Source: Nemertoderma westbladi
Lineage: Eukaryota > Xenacoelomorpha > Nemertodermatida > Nemertodermatidae
Length of the DNA stretch: 61,951 nucleotides
Assembly (NCBI GenBank): GCA_032718475.1
Contig: JAUCBJ010004332.1
Span: 1 to 61,951, forward strand
Reading direction: 5' to 3'
Of the stretch, positions 37,701-48,035 are shown one piece after another (the first letter of the stretch is position 1; every line of letters begins with the position of its first letter). Position numbers and translations under genes: made by a program. A model generated the notes under the pieces. The model was given only the letters and a program-made list of their open reading frames with translations, did no database searches and was not told the origin of the DNA.

Positions 37701-38536
37701 GCCATAAACCCTCTCATAATGTCGAAGGAAGGATACGTGTTGGCTATACCTCAGTACGACGAACTTCTGGAAGTGCTGGATATATTGCCACTGGATAGCG
37801 GATTTAAGGTTGTGCGGGACTACTTTCTACAGGTACACCCCGACAACAAGAATACTTGGAACTTTCAAACTGTGGTGAACAAGATTACCGCCAGGGAATT
37901 CGACAAATTGCGAGTTGAACAGCGGAATCAAGGAGCCTGGCATTCGATAGCTTGGGCATACAGAAGCGCATTTTATCACAAACGCGTAACCTCGTGTATT
38001 CTGACGAGACCGACGTTTTGCGTGAGACTGGCTTCAAAGCCACACCGTTAGCTGAAAAGACGCGTCACCCACAGGATGATCAGCAATTTCGTATACTCAG
38101 AGCCCAAAAGGCCGGACAAGAGATAAAGAAAGTAGTAAATGTCGCCGAGAAGACAACATCAAAGTCGCAAATCCGGATGACTCGGGGCACGGTTTCCCTT
38201 GCTAGAGAACCACGCGGAGGGACAGGATACGTTTTGCCGGAACCCATTAGGATTCAAACAACGTCAGAGAGCAAGGTGTCAACGGACGGAACGGTCCCAC
38301 CCTTTCGACTTCCTCCCAGCGTTGTAGAAACTTGATCCGATGTTAAGCCGACAGTTGGAATCAGACGAGGATTTAGAGGACTGAGCGCACAACGGATGAG
38401 CGAGACTCCCATCGTCCCTTTTCCTAGCGTTTTGGAACCACCAACAACTCGACGCCGAAGTCCGAGACCAGTTCGATCTCGACCACCACCCAGTCGTGCT
38501 AGAGGACGTGGACGAGCCCGGTCGGCTAAGGAATAG
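34782..38536 (+). pseudogene. BEL2 accessory gene: DEDD exonuclease-like, CCHC zinc-knuckle protein (copy B)
   Basis: This gene of about 3.75 kb lies inside the LTRs. The N-terminal frame (34782-35303) has EIRRLYHMLQYLT and CGAC; a frameshift near 35290 leads into ARCSYH, matching the zinc domain of copy A. The exonuclease core is in 36115-36618: YMFHDNEGG (motif I, D and E both present), IVKIGSGVRDDL (motif II) and VDTRPLLLWA. Motif III, YYLAIESSVNVCFI, is in the next frame (36732-38051). Three zinc knuckles follow: CGRCGATGHHAKKC, CNWCGDQRSHTFYTC and CTYCNIKGHRASEC. The tail ends in an Arg/Gly/Pro-rich basic segment after a TGA at 38333. At least four frameshifts make it a pseudogene. Palindromes occur at 35555 and 37099 within coding sequence. 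The fold call rests on motifs only. Confidence 0.78.
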
Positions 38537-39206
38537 GAAAGCGAAGAGAAAGGAAGGCTTGCGAGCCTACCGATTGGATATTTATATTTGGATATTTATA
38601 TTTGGATATTATATTTGGATATTATATTTGGATATTATATTTGGATATTATATTTGGATGTTATATTTGGATATTTATGTCAAATGTTGGTTTGGAGGAG
38701 CGAGATAGAGAAGGAAGGCTTGCGAGCCTACCATTAGCAATCAGTGCTCGGGAGAAGATATCCAGATCAGCAGGATGAACTTTTAAGATCGTCAGAAGGA
38801 CACTTTAAGACTCATTTGAAAGTTATTAGCGCATTATGTTTATTTTATATTTGGACTGATTTAATTTGGTGGAAATTTATTATGTATATTTACAATATAT
38901 GAAAGAATAATTGAAAGAGTTTGAAATTATTTGTTCTAATTTGTTTAATCTAATTTGTTTGATTTGCTTATCTTGATAACCAAAAGCTTATTTTTGTATT
39001 TTAGGCACTAAAGTTAATTAGTAAATTTTTATTTTGTATGTATGATCGATTGTATTTACGCCGTACCTGCAATATTAAGTATGCAATAATTAGATAGTGA
39101 TTATATTTTATATTTTAGGCCCCACCCGTAGATTTAGAAATATTTTGTAAATAGTTTTGTATTTCGATTGGTGAAAACAGTCTTACTTACTGTTTTCATG
39201 GAGAGG
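38537..39206 (+). other. BEL2 3' untranslated region and polypurine tract
   Basis: About 670 bp of AT-rich DNA starts within a palindrome zone (38552, 38713) that flanks a TATTTGGATAT microsatellite of about eight units (38577-38678). The last bases, GGAGAGG at 39200-39206, directly precede the 3' LTR and serve as a plausible polypurine tract for plus-strand priming. Confidence 0.7.
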
Positions 39207-40876
39207 TGATGAATTATTTCACTATAAGATAGCATTTGTAGTTTAACTTTAACGTAAAACTTTCGAAAATCCGACGCATTTTGATTAAGTTACAGTAATG
39301 TAATATGCCTATTTATATTTGTATACATAAAACCCCTAGTTACTCTCGTGGCGTAGTGGTCAGACGGTTAAGGCGTTGGTTGCATTACATAGGTTACGAG
39401 TTCGAATCTTGGTCGGGAAATTTGCATTTTGGGGCAATTTATTTTCATTTGGTACAAATTGGTAAGCCAATGAGGTGCGTACAACGTATCGAACGATGAG
39501 ATAGGCCAATCATAGGGCATGGAATAACTTATTGCTCCAATGTGAGGCCATGGAATACTCTAGAAGGTTCTAGTGAATTCTATGTCCCAGATTTAGTATA
39601 TAAAGGGCTGGTTTGCCTTCGGTTATCACTTGTAAACCTAGTTATCTTCTGGTCTTGACACAATTGTACTCATTAGCTATCACTTCTTGTTGTCATTTCT
39701 TAACTTGTTTCTTGTTGAAACTATGTTAAATCTGTTCGATTATTCTTTTGCTAAACTGTAAATACACTGGAAATTTCTGAACATGTTTTTCTTTGGTCCA
39801 ACTTTGGGACAGCCAAACATCGGGAAGATGACCGCCTAGACCGTTAGGCCGTCGGCAACGCAGGGAAAAGATGTCCACAACACGCTAGTGCCCACATTAG
39901 ATTAGACCGCGCACCCCCTTCGCCCTTGGAAATACTCCACTTGCCATGCAGCGCCCGCTTTATGAGGAAGGTAAGACTTTGTTTGACGCCCTTGCCCGCC
40001 GTAAGACCTATAGATCAGGGTAAGCGTGACGCCGTCCTGGGACGTTGCAAAATTTAGGATCAAATAATTATATTTAGGCAGAACCCCTTTTGTCAGTCCT
40101 GCAAACCCCCGGGTTACCTGTATACCTCACAGGTAATGTGAGCTATTGCCGTTCGTCAGTACGCAAGTACATATTAGGAACGGACAGCATACGTTCCATA
40201 ATTTAGTGATTTGTAGTACTGACTGTTTGGTACCGGTTCGCTTTGTAGAACATACATTAGTACCCCACCTCGACTGAAGTTAGTTATTTGATCAGGCAAG
40301 GAGTATTTCCGCTACCGGCACACCGCTTGGCCTAGGGAGGTTTTATAAATATCCTACCGTGCCTTGCCACGTACTGATAGGTATCTGCTGCTAACTACCG
40401 CAGCAACAAAGTTCTAGAATCAAATTCGTATACCAGATAAGCTAACGTACGGTAGCAATTAACCCCTATTTATTATCTTACAACCAGAATCTGGTGTTTG
40501 TGCCAATCACGGGTGTAGTTACTAACACCGTGGTTGCCCAGTGAGTTGTGGATAGGAAGGAGAGAGTCATTTGTAAGTATAAAGTTCTACAAAACGCAAC
40601 TAGTTTATTTTAGTAGCTAGCGCACGATATTATTTCGGTCAGAAAATTACTAAAACCTAGTAAAATGGTATACCAAAATTGTTTTATTGTAACACACCCA
40701 CACACACACGCCCTAACATATTTACCCTTAGAGTTTCTACTAGTTATAGCGCACTTTAGATTACCTTTAGGCAAAATTTATCTGTATTTGTAAGATTAGG
40801 ATCTGATATTTAGTTACGGCAAGAAAGGGAGTATTTCATTTTGTTATTAAACTGTTGTTTTCTGTGCAGCAGTTAT
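39207..40876 (+). repeat. BEL2 3' LTR, left part
   Basis: This matches 20799-22470 with about 48 differences by eye and a few indels, including the tRNA-like block and the TATA box. It breaks off in GTTAT (40872-40876), where BEL3 is inserted. Confidence 0.92.
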
Positions 40877-40879
40877 TGT

Positions 40880-41829
40880 CTATACCCGTCCTTATTGAAC
40901 GACGATCCAACATCAAATGCTGGGGAGCCATCTTCACCTGCCTGAGGTCTAGGGCAATTTACCTAGATATCGTGGTAAATCTGACACAACACGCATTCAT
41001 AAACGCTCTGCGTCGGTTCGTGGCAAACAACGGGACATGCCGCCACATGTATTCCGATAATGGTACAAACTTTGTGGGAGGAGAAAGGGAACTTAGAGAG
41101 GCGATCGAGGGATGGTTTACCGATAACACTGCATCCCAAGTCTGGAAGGAACACCAGATACAGTGGCACTTCCAGACCCCCTTAGCACCCCATACGAGCG
41201 GGGTATGGGAGAAACTAATCGACCTAGTGAAACGGTCCATGCGCGTCGCTCTAGGCGATACCCGGGTAACCCATGACACCCTCCGCACAACATTTTGCGA
41301 GATCACGGCTACCCTGAACAACCGACCCATTGTTCCTATCCGCGACGACCCCACAGACCTGGAACCCCTCACTCCTAACCACTTACTGGGGAGACCCAAA
41401 ACCCACCTCCTCCCGGAAACCATGTTCCCGGATCCCAATGAGATCACGAAACATACAAACTGGAAAAAGGCCCAAGCATTGGCAGCGCATTGGTGGAGGA
41501 TTTGGGCCCAGGAATATCTCATAACCCTCCGGACCAGGAGGAAATGGAACAACACCCACCGGAACGTTGCAGTTGGCGACATGGTACTAGTTAGAGAAGA
41601 TCTCAAAGACCGCGTTCACTGGCCTGTGGCGCGGGTCGTGACCATACACCCAAGCAAAGACGGACTTGCGAGGACTGTGACGATACGAACGAAAGCGGGC
41701 CACTACCAACGCCCCATCCAGAAGCTGTGCCTTCTTGAAGGCAATGACAGTGGTGATTCTACAAGAGGTGATAAGTTCCCTACTACGGATCCTGCTGCAG
41801 ACATCGGTGACAATGACAAATGTGTTTAA
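40880..41829 (+). pseudogene. BEL3 integrase, truncated at the N-terminus
   Basis: Coding starts at the insertion junction, within the integrase core (PVLIERRSNIKCWGAIFTCL). The finger and the first catalytic aspartate are absent. The second aspartate (YSDNGTNFVGG) and the glutamate (SGVWEKLIDL) are present, as is the complete C-terminal domain (VGDMVLVREDL, RTVTIRTKAG, PIQKLCLLEG). The frame is open to the stop at 41827. It belongs to a third BEL/Pao lineage, distinct from BEL1 and BEL2. Confidence 0.92.
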
Positions 41830-43087
41830 ACCCTTCTCATCATGTTGACAAACTCTTTATAAACTGTGATTTATCAACAATGAGTTATGGACCCCCCTTA
41901 AACCAACTGTAACCACGCAATGGTATTTGTGTTTCCTCGTGTGTTATGTGGAGTCCAGCATCACCCTGCAGATGTTTCGACTGACGCAGGGTCGTTTATG
42001 CATTGTTTACCCTGATTTTGGTCATCGGGACCAACGATATTGGATTATTGGAAATGGAAAAGATTTGAAGTGGAATTCATTGTATTCATTGCAGTATGTT
42101 ATGTTGTCCGTTGCGTGCGCAGTTCGGGGCGTAGGCGGTGTAACGAGTCCAGCTGTAGATCCTGGATTGCCGCGCAACACCCCCTCTATCCCGTTATTCT
42201 GGTGGGTCCATGGTGCATCCACATGACTTCGACGATAGAGGGTTTTATGTTTCTCAGTCGCGTTATTCTGGTGGGACCGTTGCGTGGATTTTGGGGCGTA
42301 GGCGGTGTAACGAGTCCAGCTGTAGATCCCAGAATGTTGCGTAACCCCATCCCACATGACTTCGTCGACTGAGCTTTATGTTGTTGGGAGTGTTATTCTG
42401 GTGGGTCCCTGGTGCATCCACGTGACTTCACTCCCAGCGTCTTCATTGTCCGTTACGTGCGCAGTTTGGGGCGTAGGCGGTGTAACGAGTCCAGCTGTAG
42501 ATCCCAGATTGCCGCGTAACACCCCTTCCACGACAAAGATTAACCAAAGAAAATGATTGAATATAGTTGGAAATGATGAAAAGGATCAGACAACTCTGCC
42601 ATAAACCTGAATGATGACGCGTATACTGATGAAAATGAAATGATGCGCACCCTGGTGCTGCGCTTATAACAATGATGATAGCCGGGGGGCTATAAACCCA
42701 ATGATGATGTGGAAATAAATAAATAAATGTGAAATAAATGGTGGAACTAAATGTGTTGAAATATATGTGGAAATAAATGAAATGAGATGAAATAATAATG
42801 AAAAGAAATGAAAAAAGAAAAAAAAAGGTATAAAAGAGGTCAAAGAAAAGAATTGGAAAAAAAAGGACAAAAAAGTCATAAAAAAAAACTGGTTGGATAT
42901 TATGTATAGCTATAGTAACTGTAAATGCTGAATGTATTAGCAATAAGATGATAGATGTCTATATAGCAATGTTATTTAATAAACTGAATTCAATAAAAAA
43001 AACTGAATTATTCTGCTATCGCTATAGTTTCAGACTTTCTGGACTTATAATTAACTGATCTAATTTGTAACGGATATAATCGTAAAT
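41830..43087 (+). repeat. BEL3 spacer with tandem repeats
   Basis: Between about 42100 and 42530 a unit with GGCGTAGGCGGTGTAACGAG occurs three times (about 42126, 42294 and 42468). It alternates with a unit containing TTATTCTGGTGG (about 42193, 42260 and 42390). From 42660 to 43080 the DNA is A-rich with AAATGAAATAAATG-like runs. No gene is supported; open frames here are repeats or low complexity. Confidence 0.75.
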
Positions 43088-45688
43088 ATGGACCCAAATC
43101 GCCAAATTATTGGCGAATTACGTAACACGATAGATCTACTGGAATATTCGCAACCCGGATCCCCTGACTTTGATACAAATTGGAACATTCTGCTAAATGA
43201 GAACGTACGAGAAATTAAATTCACCGGGCGAGAGGGACCGGATTCTAAGAATCTACGAGCCCTCCGGTTAGCCGATGCTAGTACGAGACTGAAAAGAACT
43301 CGGAACGCAAAGGCAACCGGAGGGGACGATTCGTCGTTTTGGGAAACGTTCCGGCAGAGCGTCTACAGATCCCGATGTTTGATCTACGACAACGAGGGAA
43401 ACGCGACGCCCACCTCGAAGGCGATTACGTTGGCGAGATGTCAGAGTTTCGTCGACGACAAGAGTACGTACCTCGCCCACTGGGGAAACCTGTCGGAGTG
43501 TACGGCGACGCTTCGAGAGGAACGCGTATCGATTATCCAAAACCGCGACGACTACCAGGAAAAGTACGGGGCGAAAGAATACGGTCGATCCTTAGTCGTC
43601 GTCCTCGGAACCCTGGACGGTTTGGTACTGGTGTGCCGAATATTCCCGACACCCAGACATGAAGTGCAGGCAGCCGGAGCGATCTGGTTGCTGCCTCCGG
43701 ATATCCAAAAGATCCTCTTCGACTTCGACGTCATTAAAATCGGGTCGGATATCAAGGCGGACGTCCGGAACGACTACGCGAACGCTCCCGCAGGAAGAAA
43801 CCGATGAAATGACCTCAACGCACTTAGCCATTGCATCGACACTCAAACGCTGCTAGCCTGGTTACGATTCGCCGAGTTCATGCGAGGATTCCAAGAAGTG
43901 AGACTGACGAAATCCGGGATCGGCTACCTCGCTGTGCTCAACGGCGGTATCGACTTCAAACCCCAGAAATTCCGGGACTATAATAAAATATACGGCGGAT
44001 ACCCGGGATTAGAGATAAAGAGCGAGCGAGAGGGTCGATGGAAGGACGTCGATCGGAAGTGGACGATACACCAAAGGTGGGAGAATCCCGATCGACGGAG
44101 CTATATCTACGTCGTTATGGAATGCTACACCGTCGCTAAGTTTATCTGCAAGACTCTAGATAACCTCATCACGGCGGTCCCCCTTTCCTTCGTCGACTAC
44201 GACTGGAACGAGGTTATAAACCACGCGTTTAAAGCGGTCGAGAACATTACACCGGGAGAATCAAAAACGCCCGCCGTTATCGATTCCTGGGACGAGAGCG
44301 GACCTTACGACATCCCTACGATTACCGAACTTCTCGGTGCGGAGGAGCCTCTGATCTCCTCGGAAGGGGAAGAGATATGGCTAAACGAGGGTGTTCTACT
44401 CTCCACCCCGAAGCGACAACTCGAACCGGAGGCCGCGTACGGACCGGCCGCCAAACGGGTTGCCTCGGCCGAACCGGTGAAGAGAGCAGGCGTCTACACC
44501 CCACGCGGCTCCGGTAGCCCCGCGAGAGAGGTAGCCACTACGGCTGCATTGAGCGACTTCGGCGACATATGCCAACGGTTATCCCCGTATCCTTTCCCGG
44601 GCGGCGAAGATTGGTCGTCGGAGATTCCGAGTACCAGCCACCAACGGACCCGCTCAGCGATACTGGTCGAGGAAGGCCCCAGCGATGCGCCGACACCCGA
44701 CGATCTCCTCGGTATCCCTCCGTCGAAAACCCCGGCACCTCTTCGCCGACCAGCGGTGGCTACTACACCCGCCATTCCTCAGGACCCTATGCGACTAACC
44801 CGTTGGTACGCCGAGCAAACTGAATGGATCCACCGCCAGAAACGGTCGTCCGAGTTGAGACCATCGGGACATAAAGAGGGTTATCGAAGCGAGAACATAC
44901 TACGCAAGAGCCCAGCATTCCGCGGGCTACCGACCACCGAGAATATTCCGAAGAGCGACCGACGTCTCGAATACTACGCCGGCGTCCCGATTCCGATATT
45001 CCCCGGTCGAGAGATGCAGTTGGAGGTATGCGGCGACTGCGGTTCGGAGCAGTGCCCACGCAGCAGAAGGAATCGAGTTACCGATTCTTGCCTCCAGCTC
45101 CTCGGGATACTCTATTGCCCATACTGCGCGATATCGGGCCACGACGTTTCGGTCTGTCCGATCCTTTATAACCTCTGCACCACGTGCGGTTTCCGTGGAC
45201 ATTCCGCTAGCCCCCACTGCTATATTAAATGTCCAACCAAAGACGTTACCGCTATGGGCAATATGGTCATGTTTGAGACATACGCAAACAGCCATTTAAA
45301 GACCAAGTTTCGGAGAAACGCTCGGAATATCGCGCAGGAGATGGCGTGCGGATATTTCTCCTTCCCGGAACGCCTCCACACGTCAGCCTCGCTACCCTTC
45401 CATTACGTGGATCTGCTACTGAGCGCCGGTTTATTCGGTCCATTCGAAGTTATTAGACGATTATATTCGTATAAAGAGGAGTTCGGTGACGGAGAATGGT
45501 TCCTAGAGACACGCAACTCCGAGTTGGAAAGACGAACCGACATGATCCCGTTGCCTTCGAAAGGAAGAGCCGCCAGGAGACAAGCCGAAGCGTTACTCAC
45601 GATGGATGTTGACGCTCCTCTACCAGCCATAGCGATCGATGAGAGTCGACGGGCGAAGAGACGGAAGGCGTATCAGAAAAAGAAATAG
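43088..45688 (+). pseudogene. BEL3 accessory gene: DEDD exonuclease-like, CCHC zinc-knuckle protein (copy C), single stop
   Basis: One frame of about 867 codons is broken only by a TGA at 43805. The exonuclease core is best preserved here: LIYDNEGNATP (motif I), VIKIGSDIKADVRNDY (motif II), then after the stop IDTQTLLAW, SGIGYLAVLNGG and YVVMECYTVAKFI (motif III, with E where most families have D). A long disordered, acidic and proline-rich linker follows (about 44250-44900). Next are three Cys/His zinc sites, including CPYCAISGHDVSVC and CTTCGFRGHSASPHC, and a basic tail ending RAKRRKAYQKKK. The N-terminal zinc domain of copies A and B is missing. The gene lies 1258 bp after integrase, as in the other two elements. 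Members of this family outside the element were not testable here. Confidence 0.8.
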
Positions 45689-47440
45689 TGGATTGGGATA
45701 TTCCAGGAACATTTATCGAACATTTATTTTTATACAAACTCTAGGCCAAATTAATTAAAAACTATGCAATATTAAATTTGGGATTTTTTATATTGGGAAT
45801 GACCTACGCAAACTCAATCGACCGACAGACTTCATGAAGGTCATTGGGGGGGACTGTTCGCGGTATTTCAACTTTCCATAACGCGAGTTGAATATTTTTG
45901 TATTTTATTAAAATTGATTATTCCGATATTACTACTGGGTGCGGGTCTATGGGTTTTGGGCACATTCAATAAACTGGGGGCGATTTATGGGCGAACTTTG
46001 GGGCAACTTACAGGGTACGGGAATAATTTCATAGTTATAAGGGCCAGGGGGGATGGAAAATGCAAGCAGTATTCAGGTTAGCCTGAGTACTATTAGGCCC
46101 TGGCCAAATTCCTGCTGCCTGTAGGGGTGGATTTGGTAATGCGCCAGGCCTAAAGGACAAGGACTGCCCTTAGCGGTCCCTGGCCAACGGCAGCTACTAC
46201 GAGACTGAAAAGAACTCGGAACGCTGACTGCTTGTGTCAGGGATTTGCGACGGGCACCGACGGCCCCTTAGTAGCCAAGCCGTTCTGGTTCTCGATGATC
46301 GAACCCCGGGGTTCGTGAGGGGTGGAGCGGACACGCGAACAGGTGGCCAACTTAAGACTGCCCCCTGACCTAAGCCGTACTGGTTCTCGATGACCGATCC
46401 CTTCGGGGTTCGTGAGGGGTGGGACGGACATGCGAAAGGGCTGGCCACAGGACTGGTTTGACAAGGACTGCCCTTAGCGGTCTCGGGTCAACTGCAGCTA
46501 CTACGAGCCTGAAAAGAACTCGGAACGCTGACTGCTTGACTGGGATTTGCGACGGGAACCGACGACAGACCCCTTAGCCAAGCCGTTCTGGTTCTCGATG
46601 ATCGCTCCCTTCGGGGTTCGTGAGGGGTGGAACGGACACGCGATGGGGTCGAAAGACAAAGGACTAGACTCGACTAGACTCTACTGGCCTACCGACCGTT
46701 CGGAGCAGTTTCTCGGCTGCCGAAGCGACTACGAGCCTGAAACGGACTCGGAAAGCCTAGGTGGTTGGGTTTCTGTAATGAACTGACGGACCCCTAGCCA
46801 AGCCGTTCTGGTTCTCGATGATCGAACCCTTCGGGGTTCGTGAGGGGTGGAACGGACACGCGAACGGGTCCACCGACACGACAGACTCTTAACCAAGCCG
46901 TACTGGTTCTCGATGACCGAACCCTTCAGGGTTCGAGAGGGGTGGTACGGATACGCGACAGAGTCTACCGACTGGACCGACCCTTAGCCAAGCCGGGCTG
47001 GTTCTCGATGATCGTTCCCTTCGGGGTTCGTGAGGGGTGGAACGGACACGCGACAGGGTCGACCGACACCGACACTACGGCACTAAGACTGGGACTGAGG
47101 GAAAATCTGGGGAACATTAGGTAGGCTAAAATTCTGAGCGAACAGTGGGTTATTAAATAATATACCGTAGGGATTTATATTATCGTGTATAATTATTGTG
47201 AATATTTGGTGTATATTGATTTGGGGAAGCCCAAAATTATTCTTAATCAGGTTTTCAACTATAGGAAGTTACATTAAAGAGTATATCCAACTAATGCAGC
47301 TTTTCTCAACCGCAAACTTGCATCTTAGAAATATTCCCTCCCCACAATCAATATCCGGTGACTGGCCGGGGCTCAGTGGTCTGTTAAGTCACGTCTCCAG
47401 CATCGGCGTTTTTCCCCCTGGTGTAGGAATAACGGCAACA
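45689..47440 (+). repeat. BEL3 3' region with UUCG-hairpin repeats
   Basis: From about 46260 to 47060 a unit with AAGCCGTTCTGGTTCTCGAT followed by a hairpin of the form GAACCCTTCGGGGTTC and CGTGAGGGGTGG occurs six times (near 46279, 46373, 46577, 46800, 46893 and 46985). Stem arms vary (GAACCCC, GATCCC, GCTCCC, GTTCCC). A second unit, TACGAGACTGAAAAGAACTC, occurs at 46198 and in variants at 46502 and 46730; the first is identical over 27 bp to the coding sequence at 43282-43308. The rest (45689-46190 and 47080-47440) shows nothing recognisable. Confidence 0.8.
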
Positions 47441-47445
47441 GTTAT

Positions 47446-48030
47446 TGTTACATTAGGCCTGACCTTTTAGACTGATTTCGTGCAGGGAGATCAGTTATTG
47501 TTACATTTAGGCACGACCTCTTTTTAGGCTGATTCAGACAGGGGGATCAGTATTGTTACGCTAGGGCCGTAACCCACCTAGCTCGTATATAAACCATATA
47601 AATCACACCGCGGCAAGTTATTGTATTTAGGACTGTCAGCGATAGTTAGGATTCGCTGCGCGGGGATTGTTTTCCCGTGAGTTTGGTCTGTTACTGTAAC
47701 TGTACATCTGCCATACCGGTTAGAGGACAGGTATCCTTTTGTCTAGTTTGTAGGCATTAGACCCGCTCACATACATAGAATAGACACCAGGCTCTGCTCC
47801 TCGCCAGTAGTAGTTTGTGTATTGTATCTGTTTGTTTAGATATCCTGGACTGGGATTTGTTGTCAGATACTGTACGAGCCTGTTTCATTACTAGAGTCTC
47901 ATAGTAAGATACATCGTTACTAGGATCTGGTAAGCGGTATACTACTGGACTTTACGGATAGAGATATTCTATAGTTTCGTATTAGTAGATTGTAGGCTGT
48001 AGGGTAGTCCCTACCGTAGAGGACACAACA
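47446..48030 (+). repeat. BEL2 3' LTR, right part
   Basis: This continues the BEL2 LTR after BEL3 and matches about 22479-23065 with roughly nine differences by eye. It ends GGACACAACA at 48030, followed by the target duplication CAGCT (48031-48035), after which the BEL1 leader resumes. Confidence 0.92.
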
Positions 48031-48035
48031 CAGCT

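Larger units (their letters stand above)
24856..38732. repeat. Dispersed 20-bp palindrome family of BEL2 (12 copies)
   Basis: GGAAGGCTTGCAAGCCTACC or close variants occur at 24856, 25890, 25983, 28503, 28581, 28659, 32460, 34403, 35555, 37099, 38552 and 38713 (each 20 bp). The core AGGCTTGCAAGCCT can form a hairpin. The copy at 32460 is AGGCCCGTGGGCCT, in which paired positions changed together. Copies within genes are read in different frames (EGLQAYQ, KACEPTEQ, GGRLASLP, WKARKPT). None was seen in BEL1 or BEL3. Confidence 0.88.
40877..47440 (+). mobile_element. BEL3: 5'-truncated BEL/Pao element inside the BEL2 LTR
   Basis: The BEL2 3' LTR stops at GTTAT (40872-40876) and resumes with GTTAT at 47441-47445. 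The insert begins TGTCTATACC and ends CGGCAACA, so it has TG...CA ends and a 5-bp duplication. An alternative reading is a 10-bp duplication, CAGTTATTGT (40870-40879 and 47439-47448). The insert contains only an integrase end, a spacer, a complete-looking exonuclease/zinc-knuckle gene and a repeat-rich 3' region. The 5' LTR, gag and RT are missing. Its GC content is clearly higher than that of BEL1 and BEL2. Confidence 0.82.
20799..48030 (+). mobile_element. BEL2: giant BEL/Pao retrotransposon nested in BEL1
   Basis: The 5' LTR (20799-23065) and a split 3' LTR (39207-40876 plus 47446-48030) begin TGATGAATTA and end GGACACAACA. CAGCT occurs on both sides (20794-20798 and 48031-48035). The order on the plus strand is LTR, leader, gag, protease, RT, RNase H, integrase, exonuclease/zinc-knuckle gene, purine tract GGAGAGG (39200-39206) and LTR. 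Guests are a LINE at 28680-29770 and BEL3 at 40877-47440. The element's own length is about 20.7 kb minus the LINE. Coding regions have many frameshifts and TGA stops, so it is inactive. Confidence 0.93.

Noticed and set aside
24131-38536. TGA as a recoded sense codon in BEL2
   Set aside because: TAG stops and frameshifts also occur, and the polymerase block in the same window uses standard stops; CpG decay is simpler.
42443-42943. 166-codon Phe/Ile-rich minus-strand ORF
   Set aside because: Reads through A-rich low-complexity DNA and tandem repeats; not protein-like.
44494-45295. Long antisense ORFs across the BEL3 accessory gene
   Set aside because: They are shadows caused by high GC content and codon structure of the plus-strand gene; no motif is seen.
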